The notes: a model not told the origin generated them from the letters alone. Numbered from the stretch's first letter, positions 48,034 to 56,985 are shown. The stretch: 64,000 nucleotides of DNA from Candidatus Nitrotoga sp. CP45 (GCA_003402375.1 QFXJ01000051.1:1-64000); one strand, 5' to 3'. Program-made: numbers and translations.

Positions 48034-49095
48034 ATGAATATAGTGCCAGCCGGAAGTAATAATCAGAATTTATCCATTTCAGATTTATCCCGTATTTTAG
48101 AAACAAAGCTTTCAGGAAAAAGCGTTGGCTTTGCTTATGTGATTTCCTACAAAGATAAATTTGGAACGGGAAATTCTGGGGGTTTTTGTAGGCTCCAACA
48201 AGATAAGCCAAGCCGAGCAATGACTATTTTTGAAGCCTATAACTGTGCCTCGGTAAGTAAGCCAATCAGTGCTGCTGCGCTTATGTTACTTTTATACAAA
48301 ACTGATGGTGTTGGCCTAAACTCATTGATGTGGAATTACTTACCTTCACATTGGCCAAAAGGATCAGGTATTAAAACAATTACTTTTAAAGAATTACTTA
48401 CTCATCACTCTGGTTTTAGAACCAGTGCACGATCGTATTCCGACCTTAAAAAATTGGTGGCAGCGGGTATAAATAGCCACGATAAAAAGGAAGGTTCCTA
48501 TAACAACAGTAACTATGCGCTGCTTCGGCTTATTATTCCTAAACTCGCCAAATACCCTATTGCCTCTTTGAAAGGCAAAACGGGAATTGAACTAGTATTA
48601 GGTGAACCCATTCAGGCTCAGGCATTTGCTGATGCTTATATAGATTATCTAAAGAAAAATTTATTTGATAAAGTCGGAAGTATGTTCGAGGTAGACTGCA
48701 ATCAAAATGGGATTGAGCCTCCCCTTTTTTATTCATTCACTGATCAAACATTAAAGGGAAAAAACATGGGCGACCAAACCTTAAATGCAGGTTCGGGTGG
48801 CTGGGTAATGTCTACCGCGCAGATGGCCGATTTCTTTAGAACGCTGCATCATACTGAAGAAATAATGAAAAAATCATTGTCAGACAGGCTTATTGAGGAA
48901 CACCTAGGTTATGGAATTGAAAAAATAGAAGGCTTAAATTGTTATTATAAATCAGGCCTTTCAAGTGTCGATGGCCGCGATTTTTGTTCATTAACGATGG
49001 GTTTTGAAAACGGTATTCAATTTGCAATGATGTCAACCTCAAGCCTGGGACTAAAACATATTGCTTGGGACGCATTTAAAGAGTGGTATCACTAA
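48034..49095 (+). CDS. Beta-lactamase-fold serine hydrolase
   Basis: A 353-residue class C beta-lactamase/penicillin-binding-fold protein. The active-site S-x-x-K is Ser73 in CASVSKPISA. LLTHHSGFRT and the Tyr-x-Asn element in YNNSNYALLR (about 149) are present. No signal peptide is seen. Catalytic function is probably peptidase or esterase rather than antibiotic resistance, as for most unassigned members. The gene is markedly AT-rich with codon choice unlike its neighbours, suggesting acquisition by transfer. It stands alone. Confidence 0.82.
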   Translation: MNIVPAGSNNQNLSISDLSRILETKLSGKSVGFAYVISYKDKFGTGNSGGFCRLQQDKPSRAMTIFEAYNCASVSKPISAAALMLLLYKTDGVGLNSLMWNYLPSHWPKGSGIKTITFKELLTHHSGFRTSARSYSDLKKLVAAGINSHDKKEGSYNNSNYALLRLIIPKLAKYPIASLKGKTGIELVLGEPIQAQAFADAYIDYLKKNLFDKVGSMFEVDCNQNGIEPPLFYSFTDQTLKGKNMGDQTLNAGSGGWVMSTAQMADFFRTLHHTEEIMKKSLSDRLIEEHLGYGIEKIEGLNCYYKSGLSSVDGRDFCSLTMGFENGIQFAMMSTSSLGLKHIAWDAFKEWYH

Positions 49096-49279
49096 ATTTC
49101 ACCCAAATTCACTATTGCAGTTTTTTTCCGCAACGGGAAAATAAAAAAGTAGAGTAGAAGACACGCTTGCACCATTCCTCCCGCATCAAATCACCGTAAA
49201 TGCGGTTTTGCGGGGTTTTGCTTCGCAGAAGCCCTGCCAACCCCCATTCCCGCACATCGCTTTCTAATGTTCTGCACAC
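49096..49279. other. Short intergenic region
   Basis: Convergent gap between the beta-lactamase-fold gene and the polyphosphate kinase gene. A small hairpin (GCTTC-GCA-GAAGC near 49220) is visible and nothing else. Confidence 0.35.
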
Positions 49280-50164
49280 TTACCGTCCCGGTTTTTCTTC
49301 CATTAACTGTTGGCGGATCGACAGCAAATCTTGCTGACGTTTGGCATTCGTCTTTGGATAGCTCATTTCGAGGGACTTAAACGTATCGAGAATAATATTT
49401 GAAACAATGAGCCGTGCGTTTTCCTTGTCATCGGCTGGCACCACATACCATGGTGCTAGTTTTGTGCTCGTTGCGCTCAGGCATGCCTCATAGGCCTGCA
49501 TATATTGGTCCCAGAATTTTCTTTCAACGATGTCTGCCTGATCGAATTTCCAGTTTTTTTCGGGGTCGTCGATACGTTCGAGAAAGCGCTTGCGCTGCTC
49601 ATCTTTCGAAAGGTGCAGGAAAAACTTGATGACCCGTGTGCCGTTGCGGTGGAGATGGTCCTCCAGGTTTACGATGGAGAGATAACGTTCCTGCCAAATT
49701 GTTTTATCGTCAACCAGTCCGTCCGGTAATCCCTGTCCGTGGAGAATTTCAGGATGTACACGGACGATTAATACCTCTTCATAATAGGATCGGTTAAAGA
49801 TGCCGATGCGGCCGCGTTCCGGCAGGCACTGGGTGGTGCGCCACAGAAAATCATGATCCAATTCCGTAGCGCTGGGATGCTTGAAACTGAACACCTGGCA
49901 GCCTTGTGGATTTATACCGGACATCACATGCCGAATGACCCCGTCCTTTCCTGCCGCGTCCATGGCTTGAAAAATTAGCAGTAAAGAATGGCGGTTGGAC
50001 GCATACAGCAGTTGCTGCAAGTCGCTTAATTCCGACACCTGTTCTGAAAGAAGTTTGTTGTAACTCTCCTTTGATTTGTAAATCGGCTTCACCAATGTCG
50101 GCCATTTTTTGAGCTTGACCTGTTCACCTTCTTGAACCTGGAAATCTTTTGAATTTACTTTCAT
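49280..50164 (-). CDS. Polyphosphate kinase 2 (PPK2 family)
   Basis: Transfers phosphate between polyphosphate and nucleotides. The protein is 294 residues from the ATG at 50164, which has GGGTG upstream; an ATG at 50209 is a less likely start. The Walker A loop is [10 protein letters not shown] (66-75), and [19 protein letters not shown] carries the Walker B/lid region. The [17 protein letters not shown] and [10 protein letters not shown] stretches suggest the class III-like PPK2 group that can phosphorylate AMP and ADP; this class assignment is tentative. It lies among stress-related genes (cbpAM, mtfA). Confidence 0.9.
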   Translation of the reverse strand: MKVNSKDFQVQEGEQVKLKKWPTLVKPIYKSKESYNKLLSEQVSELSDLQQLLYASNRHSLLLIFQAMDAAGKDGVIRHVMSGINPQGCQVFSFKHPSATELDHDFLWRTTQCLPERGRIGIFNRSYYEEVLIVRVHPEILHGQGLPDGLVDDKTIWQERYLSIVNLEDHLHRNGTRVIKFFLHLSKDEQRKRFLERIDDPEKNWKFDQADIVERKFWDQYMQAYEACLSATSTKLAPWYVVPADDKENARLIVSNIILDTFKSLEMSYPKTNAKRQQDLLSIRQQLMEEKPGR

Positions 50165-50388
50165 TTTCACCCTTTCGGTAAGCATCAAACCTGCGCTACT
50201 GCGCATCATCTTTCGCTATTCTGAATTTCCATCGATCCTCTTGCTCTGCCATACCTCTATAACTCTCCTCCATTTTACTGGCCCATCCAACTATTCCATC
50301 GGGTTATGCCCATCAGCAAAATATGGCGATAATTAATTATTGCGTAGCGGCTTTATCTGCCTCTACAGATTTTACGCTGCAGTGCATT

Positions 50389-50568
50389 TCAGCAAATCTC
50401 TGTATCGTCGTCGGAGGGCATGGTCGTCAGTGCCAGTTCAATGTTTGAGGCAAGCTTCTCCGCATATTTTTTCGCCTCAAATAGATGAAGCGATTCGTAG
50501 TATTTTGCTTTCAACCGAAAATGATCGATATCGTCCAATAATATTTTTTTTGTTTCGTCATGTTTCAT
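50389..50568 (-). CDS. Small 59-residue helical protein
   Basis: A 59-residue frame, MKHDETKKILLDDIDHFRLK followed by AKYYESLHLFEAKKYAEKLA and ending DDDTEIC. AGGAG lies 7 bases before the ATG, and codon use is protein-like throughout. It is predicted to be a charged helical hairpin with no membrane segment. It sits between ppk2 and cbpM on the same strand. No family is recognised; the upstream start codon region overlaps nothing else. Confidence 0.65.
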   Translation of the reverse strand: MKHDETKKILLDDIDHFRLKAKYYESLHLFEAKKYAEKLASNIELALTTMPSDDDTEIC

Positions 50569-50788
50569 TAAACTACTCCTGAGTTAGCTGATGTAGAGAT
50601 GAGCCGATAATAGGCGCTCGTTAAAAATGTGAACGGTTGCCGCCGCTCACGACCGTCTGCTTTGACGCAACTGAATACATCGCACTAGACCGAAGATGAT
50701 TGATTCTTAAAATACCGGAACCTCGACTGCTATTTAACGATAAATTTGGGGTGGCGGATTTTACGGCCGATTCGGCGCAATTGATCGC
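50569..50788. other. Intergenic region, nothing recognised
   Basis: About 220 bases between two minus-strand genes. It probably contains the promoter of the small protein. No hairpin stood out. Confidence 0.35.
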
Positions 50789-51112
50789 TCAGTATTCGCC
50801 ACCCACCGCCCGCAGACGGGTGCGCAGCGATTCAATCTCATCCATTAATTCCAGCGCCAATGCCGCCCCAGCGAGACCGATATCCAGATCACGCTGCAAG
50901 CGCAAAGCTTTGCGTGCGCGGTGCAGGCTGGCACCGGCGAAAATCCAGCGCGCCGGTTCACGACCCTGCGGCTCCAGCACGCCCGCATCCACCAGCTCGA
51001 TGATCTGTTGATCATGAACGGAACAGGCGCCGCACAGATCGGCCAGCGTCAGCTGGGTTTGTTCTTCCAGTATGCATATGGAAAATTGTGGCAAGTTATT
51101 TTCTGTATTCAT
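50789..51112 (-). CDS. cbpM: Chaperone modulator CbpM
   Basis: A 107-residue MerR-like winged protein that binds and inhibits the DnaJ homologue CbpA. The pattern LTLADLCGACSVHDQQIIEL, then DAGVLEPQGREPARWIF and RARKALRLQRDLDIGL is typical. It starts 11 bases after the cbpA stop, with its AGGAG ribosome site overlapping the cbpA stop region. Confidence 0.93.
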   Translation of the reverse strand: MNTENNLPQFSICILEEQTQLTLADLCGACSVHDQQIIELVDAGVLEPQGREPARWIFAGASLHRARKALRLQRDLDIGLAGAALALELMDEIESLRTRLRAVGGEY

Positions 51113-51123
51113 TTCCCATACTC

Positions 51124-52074
51124 CTATTTTGGCACTCCCAGTTTGGTGCGCGGATTGAAATCAAGCTCCTGTTCCATTTTCCGGTACAAGTCCTTTTTTG
51201 CTTCGGTATCGGCTGGCGGCAACGCGATGGACAAAATCACATAGCAATCGCCGGGCGGATTGCCCGTTATGCCGCGTCCCTTCAGCCGCATCTTGCGCCC
51301 GGAAACTGAGCCCTCGGGTATCTTGAGTTCCACGATACCGCCGAGTGTCGGCACCTTCACCGTTGCGCCCAGTGCCGCTTCCCAAGGTGACACTGGCAGC
51401 TCAAGATAAAGATCGCGGCCATCGACCCGGTAAAGCGGATGAGGACGGAATTCGATCTCGAGATACAGATCCCCCGCTTTGCCTTCTCCAGCCCCCGGGC
51501 TGCCCTGTCCGCTGAGGCGGATATGCTGGCCTGCGCGGATGCCTTTGGGAATGGCTACGTTGAGAATGCGATCTTTGATGACGACATGGCCTTGCGCATC
51601 CATCACGGGAACCCGCAGCGTGATAGTCCGGGTTGCACCCTGAAAAGTATCTTCCAGGTCAATGAGCACCCTGGCGTGATGATCCTCGCCTTTGGCATGT
51701 GGAGAAGCGTGTCCTGCTCCGCCGCCTTGAAAGTTCTTGCCAAACAGGGATGCGAAAAAATCGCTGTAGCCTGCCGCATCATCTCCGGTAGAACTTCTGC
51801 CGCTGAATTCGAAACCCGTGTTCCAGTCCGGCGGCGGACGAAATTCCTGTCCGCCTTTATAGCTGGCACCGAGTTGATCGTAAGCCGCGCGTTTCTCCGC
51901 ATCCTTCAACACCTCATAGGCCTCACCCAGCTCTTTGAAACGCGCTTCTGCGTCGGCCTCCTTGCTGACATCAGGATGATACTTGCGGGCCAGTTTGCGG
52001 TAGGAACGCTTAATCTCATCCTGTGTCGCATCGCGCGCGACTTCCATGATCTTGTAGTAGTCCTTGAATTCCAT
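51124..52074 (-). CDS. cbpA: Curved DNA-binding protein CbpA (DnaJ family)
   Basis: Co-chaperone of 316 residues. The J domain is complete (1-70) with the HPD motif in ARKYHPDVSKE. A glycine/phenylalanine-rich linker with DWNTGFEFSGR and the two C-terminal peptide-binding domains (IDLEDTFQGATRTITLRVP, KIPEGSVSGRKMRLKGRG) follow. It has no zinc fingers, as expected for CbpA. AGGAG 8 bases upstream supports the start. It forms an operon with cbpM. Confidence 0.96.
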   Translation of the reverse strand: MEFKDYYKIMEVARDATQDEIKRSYRKLARKYHPDVSKEADAEARFKELGEAYEVLKDAEKRAAYDQLGASYKGGQEFRPPPDWNTGFEFSGRSSTGDDAAGYSDFFASLFGKNFQGGGAGHASPHAKGEDHHARVLIDLEDTFQGATRTITLRVPVMDAQGHVVIKDRILNVAIPKGIRAGQHIRLSGQGSPGAGEGKAGDLYLEIEFRPHPLYRVDGRDLYLELPVSPWEAALGATVKVPTLGGIVELKIPEGSVSGRKMRLKGRGITGNPPGDCYVILSIALPPADTEAKKDLYRKMEQELDFNPRTKLGVPK

Positions 52075-52099
52075 CTGACCAGATCTCCTTTTTAAGAAG

Positions 52100-52882
52100 C
52101 TACGGTATTCTTGCTTGTAATGCAGGCCGGTAAAACAGCGCTAGTTGCTTGTGCACACCGGGATAGCAGTTTTTCAAAATATCCGGCGCGGTAAAAAAAT
52201 ACTCGTTGCATACCGCAAAGAATTCTGCCGGGCTGGTGGCCGCATAGGGATTGATGCAGCCCGATTTACCCGCCGCCACTTGCCAGCACAATGTAGTATA
52301 CGCCGCGTTGAAATCCTCACCCCATCTTTTCCGGCTCATTCCGCGACGCAATGGCGGCAAGCCGTTAGCCACTCCGTTGAGGCCGTCAAGTTTGTGCGCG
52401 AACTCGTGCAACACAACATTGCGACCAGGTTGCGGATGACAAATGTCGCGCTCCACATCGTCCCATGACAGGATCACCGACCCGCGCAACCACGCCTCGC
52501 CGCTTAATATCTTTTTCTCGTGATGTACCAGGCCGATGGCATCCGCCTGTTCATGATTAACCCGAAACGCACCGGGATAGAGGATGACTTCGACCCAGTT
52601 ATCAAAGCAATCCGTGTCCAGATTCAAGATCAGCAAACAGGCTTGCGCCGCCACCGCTACACGCATCGCCAGCGTCACCTCCAGTGCCTGCGCCCCGTTG
52701 ATCGACTTGTTGTGCAGAAACCATGTTGTCAGTTCGCGCAGATGTGCCATTTGCACCGCGTCCAACCCATGCAGTACGGCAATTTTTCGCGTCATCCTGT
52801 GCCAGACATGGTGGGGGATCGGATTTTGTCGCAGTATTCGGCGCATGTTCCAGCGCCGCAATATGTTGCCCAGTGATTTCAA
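52100..52882 (-). CDS. mtfA: Zinc-dependent peptidase MtfA (M90)
   Basis: Metallopeptidase of 260 residues that in E. coli binds the Mlc repressor and has aminopeptidase activity. The metal site is HEFAH in VVLHEFAHKLDGLNG, with the downstream Glu in SPAEFFAVCNEYFF. WVEVILYPGAFRV and AIGLVHHEKKILSGEAW are further family landmarks. The start is a TTG at 52882; an ATG twelve codons in (52846) is an alternative. It lies 25 bases upstream of cbpA on the same strand, so it may belong to that operon. Confidence 0.92.
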   Translation of the reverse strand: MKSLGNILRRWNMRRILRQNPIPHHVWHRMTRKIAVLHGLDAVQMAHLRELTTWFLHNKSINGAQALEVTLAMRVAVAAQACLLILNLDTDCFDNWVEVILYPGAFRVNHEQADAIGLVHHEKKILSGEAWLRGSVILSWDDVERDICHPQPGRNVVLHEFAHKLDGLNGVANGLPPLRRGMSRKRWGEDFNAAYTTLCWQVAAGKSGCINPYAATSPAEFFAVCNEYFFTAPDILKNCYPGVHKQLALFYRPALQARIP

Positions 52883-52940
52883 TTTTTATTTCTTTTGATC
52901 TGTGTCTTGCGCCGCAAAACCATCGAAAAATAAATAACGA

Positions 52941-53234
52941 CTATTTCCACATCACGCCGCAACCATCCTTGACAGCGGCGGCCAGCAAATCGATCAGAGG
53001 CATCGCACGATGCGCCGTGCTCACCACGGGTTCATCCGCATCCTTGTCTGTGTGGGGCGGCGCATTATTCGCCGCGACGGCGGTTTTCAACTGGCGCAAT
53101 GCTTCGGGTACATCTTCCGCCCGAAGTGCACCGGGCACGGTTACGCTGTGCCCCATCATTTTCAGCATGGCAATCGCAATATCGCCGAACATGGTGATGT
53201 CGGCATAGGCTTTGGTTGTAAATGTCACGAGCAT
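52941..53234 (-). CDS. DUF1840 domain-containing protein
   Basis: A 97-residue protein that opens MLVTFTTKAYADITMFGDIA and ends PLIDLLAAAVKDGCGVMWK, both hallmarks of DUF1840. The middle (TDKDADEPVVSTAHR) is variable in the family. Its function is unknown. It is a betaproteobacterial family, which supports the taxonomic guess. It precedes mtfA on the same strand. Confidence 0.9.
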   Translation of the reverse strand: MLVTFTTKAYADITMFGDIAIAMLKMMGHSVTVPGALRAEDVPEALRQLKTAVAANNAPPHTDKDADEPVVSTAHRAMPLIDLLAAAVKDGCGVMWK

Positions 53235-53262
53235 TTATAGTTGTCCTCGAATGATTCATTAT

Positions 53263-53564
53263 TTAGCGTTCAATACGCTCGCCCAGTTTCTCCAGTTGCT
53301 AGTCAACGGCATCCCACCCATGGGTCCAGCTTTCTCAATCTTATCCACACGCCAGTTTTCAAGTGGCTTCAGCTGGATTTCGTCCAGAAAACTGGAAAAT
53401 TTGTCGCGCTACTGTATCAGATTCGCCAAACTAACCCTGATCTCCACATGTTCGTGGCCTTTGCCGACGGCTTTGTCTGCACGCACAATAAGCCCGTCTA
53501 AATGCTTTATGCTGGATTCATATTCCATCATATTTCCCCGCATCAATTGATTAGCGTCTGTCAT
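53263..53564 (-). pseudogene. Decayed small helical-protein gene
   Basis: AGGAG and ATG at 53564 begin MTDANQLMRGNMMEYESSIK, HLDGLIVRADKAVGKGHEHV and RVSLANLIQ, then a TAG. The frame continues RDKFSSFLDEIQLKPLENWR and VDKIEKAGPMG. After a one-base shift it reads WDAVD, another TAG, then QLEKLGERIER and a natural stop at 53263. Two CAG-to-TAG type changes and one frameshift fit a once-intact gene of about 100 codons of a conserved but unnamed helical family. Confidence 0.7.
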
Positions 53565-53980
53565 TTCGGTTCTCCTTGTTTGCAACCAGGGTCACCCCAA
53601 TGGCTGTCAATTTAGTCTCAGGATCAGACCAAGTTAGTGTGGTGGCGGACATAGCTAATGAATCGGGGGCGATTCACAACGGAATTTGGCCTATCTCAAT
53701 GCCTCTAAGACTATTTGTTCTTAACAGGGTATTTCTGTTCGGCACCGCACATAAGGCGATTAGCAGGCGTGCTAGCCTGTTAAAAGATTTATTCTCATTA
53801 GTCTTGAAATTTTTTTCCGGCATAGTGAAATAAGCGTTCTCAGCAAAACAGGCAAGGGAAGAGATCAATTCGCCCTTTTCTGCGACCCAGGCTGAACCGA
53901 GCATGCTTCAGTTGATAAGTACTGGATAATGGAAATGTCTGAGTTAGACGGAGCATGATGAAAACATGGTGGAGTTGCTG
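53565..53980. other. Intergenic region, no gene accepted
   Basis: About 400 bases. Short frames on both strands (53576-53833 and 53674-53904) have no family resemblance or ribosome sites. The region must hold the promoter of the phospholipase D-like gene. Confidence 0.4.
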
Positions 53981-55384
53981 ATGTGTATAAAGAAAATCAG
54001 GTTTGTGAGCATCGCAAAATTTGCAGCAGCGTTTGGTCTGGTGTTGCTCATAGCTTGCACGTCAATCCCCACCATGGTTCCCGACATGGCGATGCATCCA
54101 GCGCATTCTGTGCAGTTCGATGGTGCGCATGGCCCGCTGACGGCCAAACAGGGCAAGGCGATTCTCGCCAGACTAAAAAAGAATGGCGCAGATACGAATA
54201 TCTTCGACCGGCATTTGGCACTGGAAGCTGAGATTGTCGGCAGCCCGCTGGTGGTGGGCAACAAGGTGGAACTGCTGGTAGATGGCCCGAAAACATATAA
54301 CGCCATGTTCGCAGCCATAGAGAAGGCGCAGGACCATATCAACATGGAAACCTACATCATCGAAGACGACGAGATCGGGCGCCATTTCATTGATCTTTTA
54401 ATCAGCAAACAACTCAGCGGCGTGCGGGTGAACCTGATTTACGATAGCGTGGGGTCGATCAGCACACCCAAAGAGTTCTTCAAGCCGCTGCAGGCAAGCG
54501 GTGTAAATGTTCTGGAATTCAACCCGGTCAATCCGCTCCTGGCGCGCAAGTACTGGCAAGTCAACCGGCGTGACCACCGCAAGCTATTGATCGTGGATGG
54601 ACAAGTCGCCTTTGTGGGTGGCATCAATATCAGCAGCGTATATTCCAGCGGTTCATCTGGTTCATTCGGCAGATTCAAATCAACCCGGGGCAATGAGCAA
54701 TGGCGCGATACCCATGTGCGCATGGCAGGGCCAGTTGTCAGCGAATTCCAGAAATTGTTCATGGCGACATGGAGTGAACAGAACGGCCCGCCCTTGGACG
54801 CCAGCGTTTATTTCCCCGCACCCGCCGACAAGGGCAATGAGGTCGTGCGCGCCATCGGTAGTTCACCCCAGGAGCCTTACAGCCAGATCTATGCCACCCT
54901 GCTGTCCGCCATTAATAGCTCGGAGACCCGGGTTTTTCTGACCAACGCCTATTTTGTCCCCGACCCTCAATTGCTTGCCGCGCTGAAGGAAGCGGCTCAG
55001 CGCGGAGTAGACGTGCGGTTGTTGTTGCCCGAAAAAATAGATTCGGCCATGGTGTATTACGCATCGCGCTCTTATTACGATGAGCTGCTGAGCGCCGGCG
55101 TAAAAATCTACCAGCGGCAGGATGCATTGTTGCATGCCAAGACTGCTCTCATTGACGGTGTGTGGTCAACCATAGGCTCAACCAATCTCGACTGGCGTAG
55201 TTTCCTCTACAATCAGGAAATAGATGCAATCATATTAGGGCAGGGTTTCGGCGCACAAATGCAGGACTTGTTCGAAAAAGACCTGGAATCGTCCAAACTG
55301 GTGACACTCGAAGCATGGAGAAAACGCCCTATCGGCTCCCGTATCAGGGAAATGGCAGCGCGCTTGTGGGCACGCTGGCTGTAA
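53981..55384 (+). CDS. Phospholipase D-like lipoprotein (cardiolipin synthase-type)
   Basis: A 467-residue protein with two HKD motifs: DHRKLLIVDGQVAFVGG (about 198) and HAKTALIDGVWSTIGSTNLD (about 384), both complete, so a phosphatidyl-transfer or phospholipase reaction is expected. The N-terminus is a lipoprotein signal with lipobox LIAC, which suggests outer-membrane or periplasmic-face anchoring, unlike the inner-membrane ClsA. The ATG at 53981 is chosen for its GGAG six bases away; the frame begins at 53966. A hairpin follows the stop. Confidence 0.9.
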   Translation: MCIKKIRFVSIAKFAAAFGLVLLIACTSIPTMVPDMAMHPAHSVQFDGAHGPLTAKQGKAILARLKKNGADTNIFDRHLALEAEIVGSPLVVGNKVELLVDGPKTYNAMFAAIEKAQDHINMETYIIEDDEIGRHFIDLLISKQLSGVRVNLIYDSVGSISTPKEFFKPLQASGVNVLEFNPVNPLLARKYWQVNRRDHRKLLIVDGQVAFVGGINISSVYSSGSSGSFGRFKSTRGNEQWRDTHVRMAGPVVSEFQKLFMATWSEQNGPPLDASVYFPAPADKGNEVVRAIGSSPQEPYSQIYATLLSAINSSETRVFLTNAYFVPDPQLLAALKEAAQRGVDVRLLLPEKIDSAMVYYASRSYYDELLSAGVKIYQRQDALLHAKTALIDGVWSTIGSTNLDWRSFLYNQEIDAIILGQGFGAQMQDLFEKDLESSKLVTLEAWRKRPIGSRIREMAARLWARWL

Positions 55385-55443
55385 ACGGTCAGCAGCGCTG
55401 ATCCAAACCCGGAATGTTGCCATGCACCAGACTACTCTTAGCC

Positions 55444-55471
55444 TGGTAGCCCGGTAGATACCGAGCTACCA
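55444..55471 (+). terminator. Hairpin after the phospholipase D-like gene
   Basis: Nested arms TGGTAGC/GCTACCA (55444-55450, 55465-55471) and CGGTA/TACCG inside. No T-run follows. Could be a terminator or another dispersed palindrome. Confidence 0.5.
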
Positions 55472-55535
55472 CAGGCTGCGCTTGGGATTAAGCAAGCGTA
55501 GTCTGGGCTAACGTAGATAGGCGCTGAGCTTGCGA

Positions 55536-55549
55536 AGCCCAACATCACA
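55536..55549 (+). repeat. Half REP at left side of RAYT copy 1
   Basis: AGCCCAACATCACA is the right arm and trailing part of the forward REP. The left arm is degenerate (GAGCTTGCG). It sits just upstream of the RAYT remnant at 55561, where full copies stand elsewhere. Confidence 0.55.
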
Positions 55550-55560
55550 AGGGAATGCAC

Positions 55561-56098
55561 ATGCGTTACCGACGTGCCGGTGCTGCGGGAGAGGCACATA
55601 CTTCTTCACTGTTAATCTGGCTGAACGGCGCTCCGATTTATTGGTGCGGCATATCGATGATTTGCGTGCAGCCATGAAAACGGTGAAAGACACACATCCG
55701 TTTGCCATCCTGGCGATGGTGGTGTTACCCGAACACCTGCATGCGATATGGCGCTTACCGCTGGACGATGCCGACTATCCACTGCGCTGGTCGCTCATCA
55801 AAGCCGGGTTTTCCAGGCGGCTGGCAAGAGGCGAGCACATTACATTCGTGCCAGCCGCCAAGCCAAGCATGAGCGAGATATTTCGTAGCGGCGATATTGG
55901 GAACATCAAATTCGGGATGAAATTGATCTTGCGCGGCACGTCGATGACATTCATTACAATCCTGTAAAACATGGCTAGGTCACTCACCCTGTTGATTGGC
56001 CACATTCAACATTGCATGGCTATATTGAGCGGGGGATGGCAGCATCGGATTGGGGTGTGCAAATAGGTGATGGAGTAGATGGTTATGGTGAGCGGTGA
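55561..56098 (+). pseudogene. REP-associated tyrosine transposase (RAYT) copy 1, broken
   Basis: Reads MRYRRAGAAG, then after a frameshift GTYFFTVNLAERRSD, HIDDLRAAMKTVKDTHPF, and the HUH motif in LPEHLHAIWRLP, then WSLIKAGFSRRLARGEHI. Near 55840 a four-base insertion shifts the frame. The rest in the third frame is RASRQAKHERDIS, stop, RRYWEHQIRDEIDLARHVD, IHYNPVKHG with the likely catalytic tyrosine, stop, then HGYIERGMAASDWG to the TGA at 56098. Two frameshifts and two nonsense changes show it is inactive. REP sequences flank it on both sides. Confidence 0.82.
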
Positions 56099-56103
56099 GA
56101 TGT

Positions 56104-56130
56104 GTTGGGCTTCATTTCATTCAGCCCAAC
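56104..56130 (-). repeat. REP palindrome, reverse copy, right of RAYT copy 1
   Basis: Full TTGGGCT/AGCCCAA arms with the complete core, six bases after the RAYT stop and in the opposite orientation to the left REP. This is the usual RAYT-REP pairing. Confidence 0.75.
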
Positions 56131-56160
56131 CGGGCTATTTGCACGATCTTCTTAACGGTT

Positions 56161-56337
56161 CTATAGCAAAGTAGAGGCAGTCAAGGCAACCGAAAGCGGC
56201 CAGCGTACACGATATAGAGCGTCATAATCAACGACACAGTAGATACATTCAAGCAGGCCGAGATTATCGGCCTCTGCATAAAATATAAGGGGTTGTGGGG
56301 TAAGAGACCATGCCATTTTTAAAGCAATAGCCGACAT
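56161..56337 (-). CDS. Possible 58-residue protein, unknown
   Basis: An open frame of 58 residues beginning MSAIALKMAWSLTPQPLIFY and ending SVALTASTLL, with GGAGG four bases before the ATG. It contains a hydrophobic C-terminus and two cysteines. It is divergent from the CHRD gene. No family is recognised. The frame could be a chance survivor, or a cut-down remnant, because a hairpin (AGGCCGA/TCGGCCT, 56255-56273) lies inside it. Confidence 0.35.
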   Translation of the reverse strand: MSAIALKMAWSLTPQPLIFYAEADNLGLLECIYCVVDYDALYRVRWPLSVALTASTLL

Positions 56338-56483
56338 TTAACCTCCATAAGTGTTCTACCGCACAGATTTCTTATTAGGCAAGGATAATAATTCCTCCAT
56401 TGAATAATGAAATTCAGAAAGATTGAATCATCATTGCTCATCATAAATTGGTAAATTGTTTAATCTTAATGGAGGTAATTTTA

Positions 56484-56951
56484 ATGAATATTATTCTTAA
56501 CAAAACACGATCCGTTTTTTATACTGGTACTTTGGCAATCAGCATTTTGATTGGTGGCATTGGCCTTGCATCCGCTGCTGCAATCAATGTAACCCTAAGT
56601 GGCGACGAAGAAGTACCGCCAGTTAGAACTTCCGCGTCCGGTGTAGGAAAAATAGAAGTGGCGGGTGGAATAGCTGGTGACAAATCAATTCGTGGGTCGA
56701 TAACTACTACAGGAATCGATGGTACAGCGGCTCATGTTCATGAAGCTCCGGCAGGAAAAAATGGGCCGGTTATTATCACCCTTAAGAAAACATCTGCCAA
56801 CGTTTGGGAAATTCCATCTGGCGCATCTTTAACAGACGCGCAATATGCTAATTTCAAAGCCGGGGATCTCTACCTAAACGTTCATAGCGTAGCCAATAGG
56901 GACGGAGAAATACGCGGTCAGATAAAAAGAAATAAACGTAGCCATAATTGA
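56484..56951 (+). CDS. CHRD domain-containing exported protein
   Basis: A 155-residue protein from the ATG at 56484 (GGAGG seven bases upstream; the frame is open from 56448). A signal peptide ends near ASAAA. The single CHRD domain shows INVTLSGDEEVPPVRTSASG, AAHVHEAPAGKNGPVIITLK and the closing LYLNVHSVANRDGEIRGQI. The chordin-type domain is common in secreted bacterial proteins of unknown role. It lies alone between RAYT remnants and is followed by a hairpin. Confidence 0.88.
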   Translation: MNIILNKTRSVFYTGTLAISILIGGIGLASAAAINVTLSGDEEVPPVRTSASGVGKIEVAGGIAGDKSIRGSITTTGIDGTAAHVHEAPAGKNGPVIITLKKTSANVWEIPSGASLTDAQYANFKAGDLYLNVHSVANRDGEIRGQIKRNKRSHN

Positions 56952-56963
56952 AACAATAACCTG

Positions 56964-56985
56964 AACCCCATCAACAGATGGGGTT
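56964..56985 (+). terminator. Terminator after CHRD gene
   Basis: Perfect nine-base arms AACCCCATC (56964-56972) and GATGGGGTT (56977-56985) with a four-base loop, 13 bases after the stop, followed by a T-rich but interrupted stretch. Confidence 0.7.

Noticed and set aside
53576-53904. Short frames on both strands before the phospholipase D-like gene
   Set aside because: They overlap each other, lack ribosome sites and have no recognisable domain.
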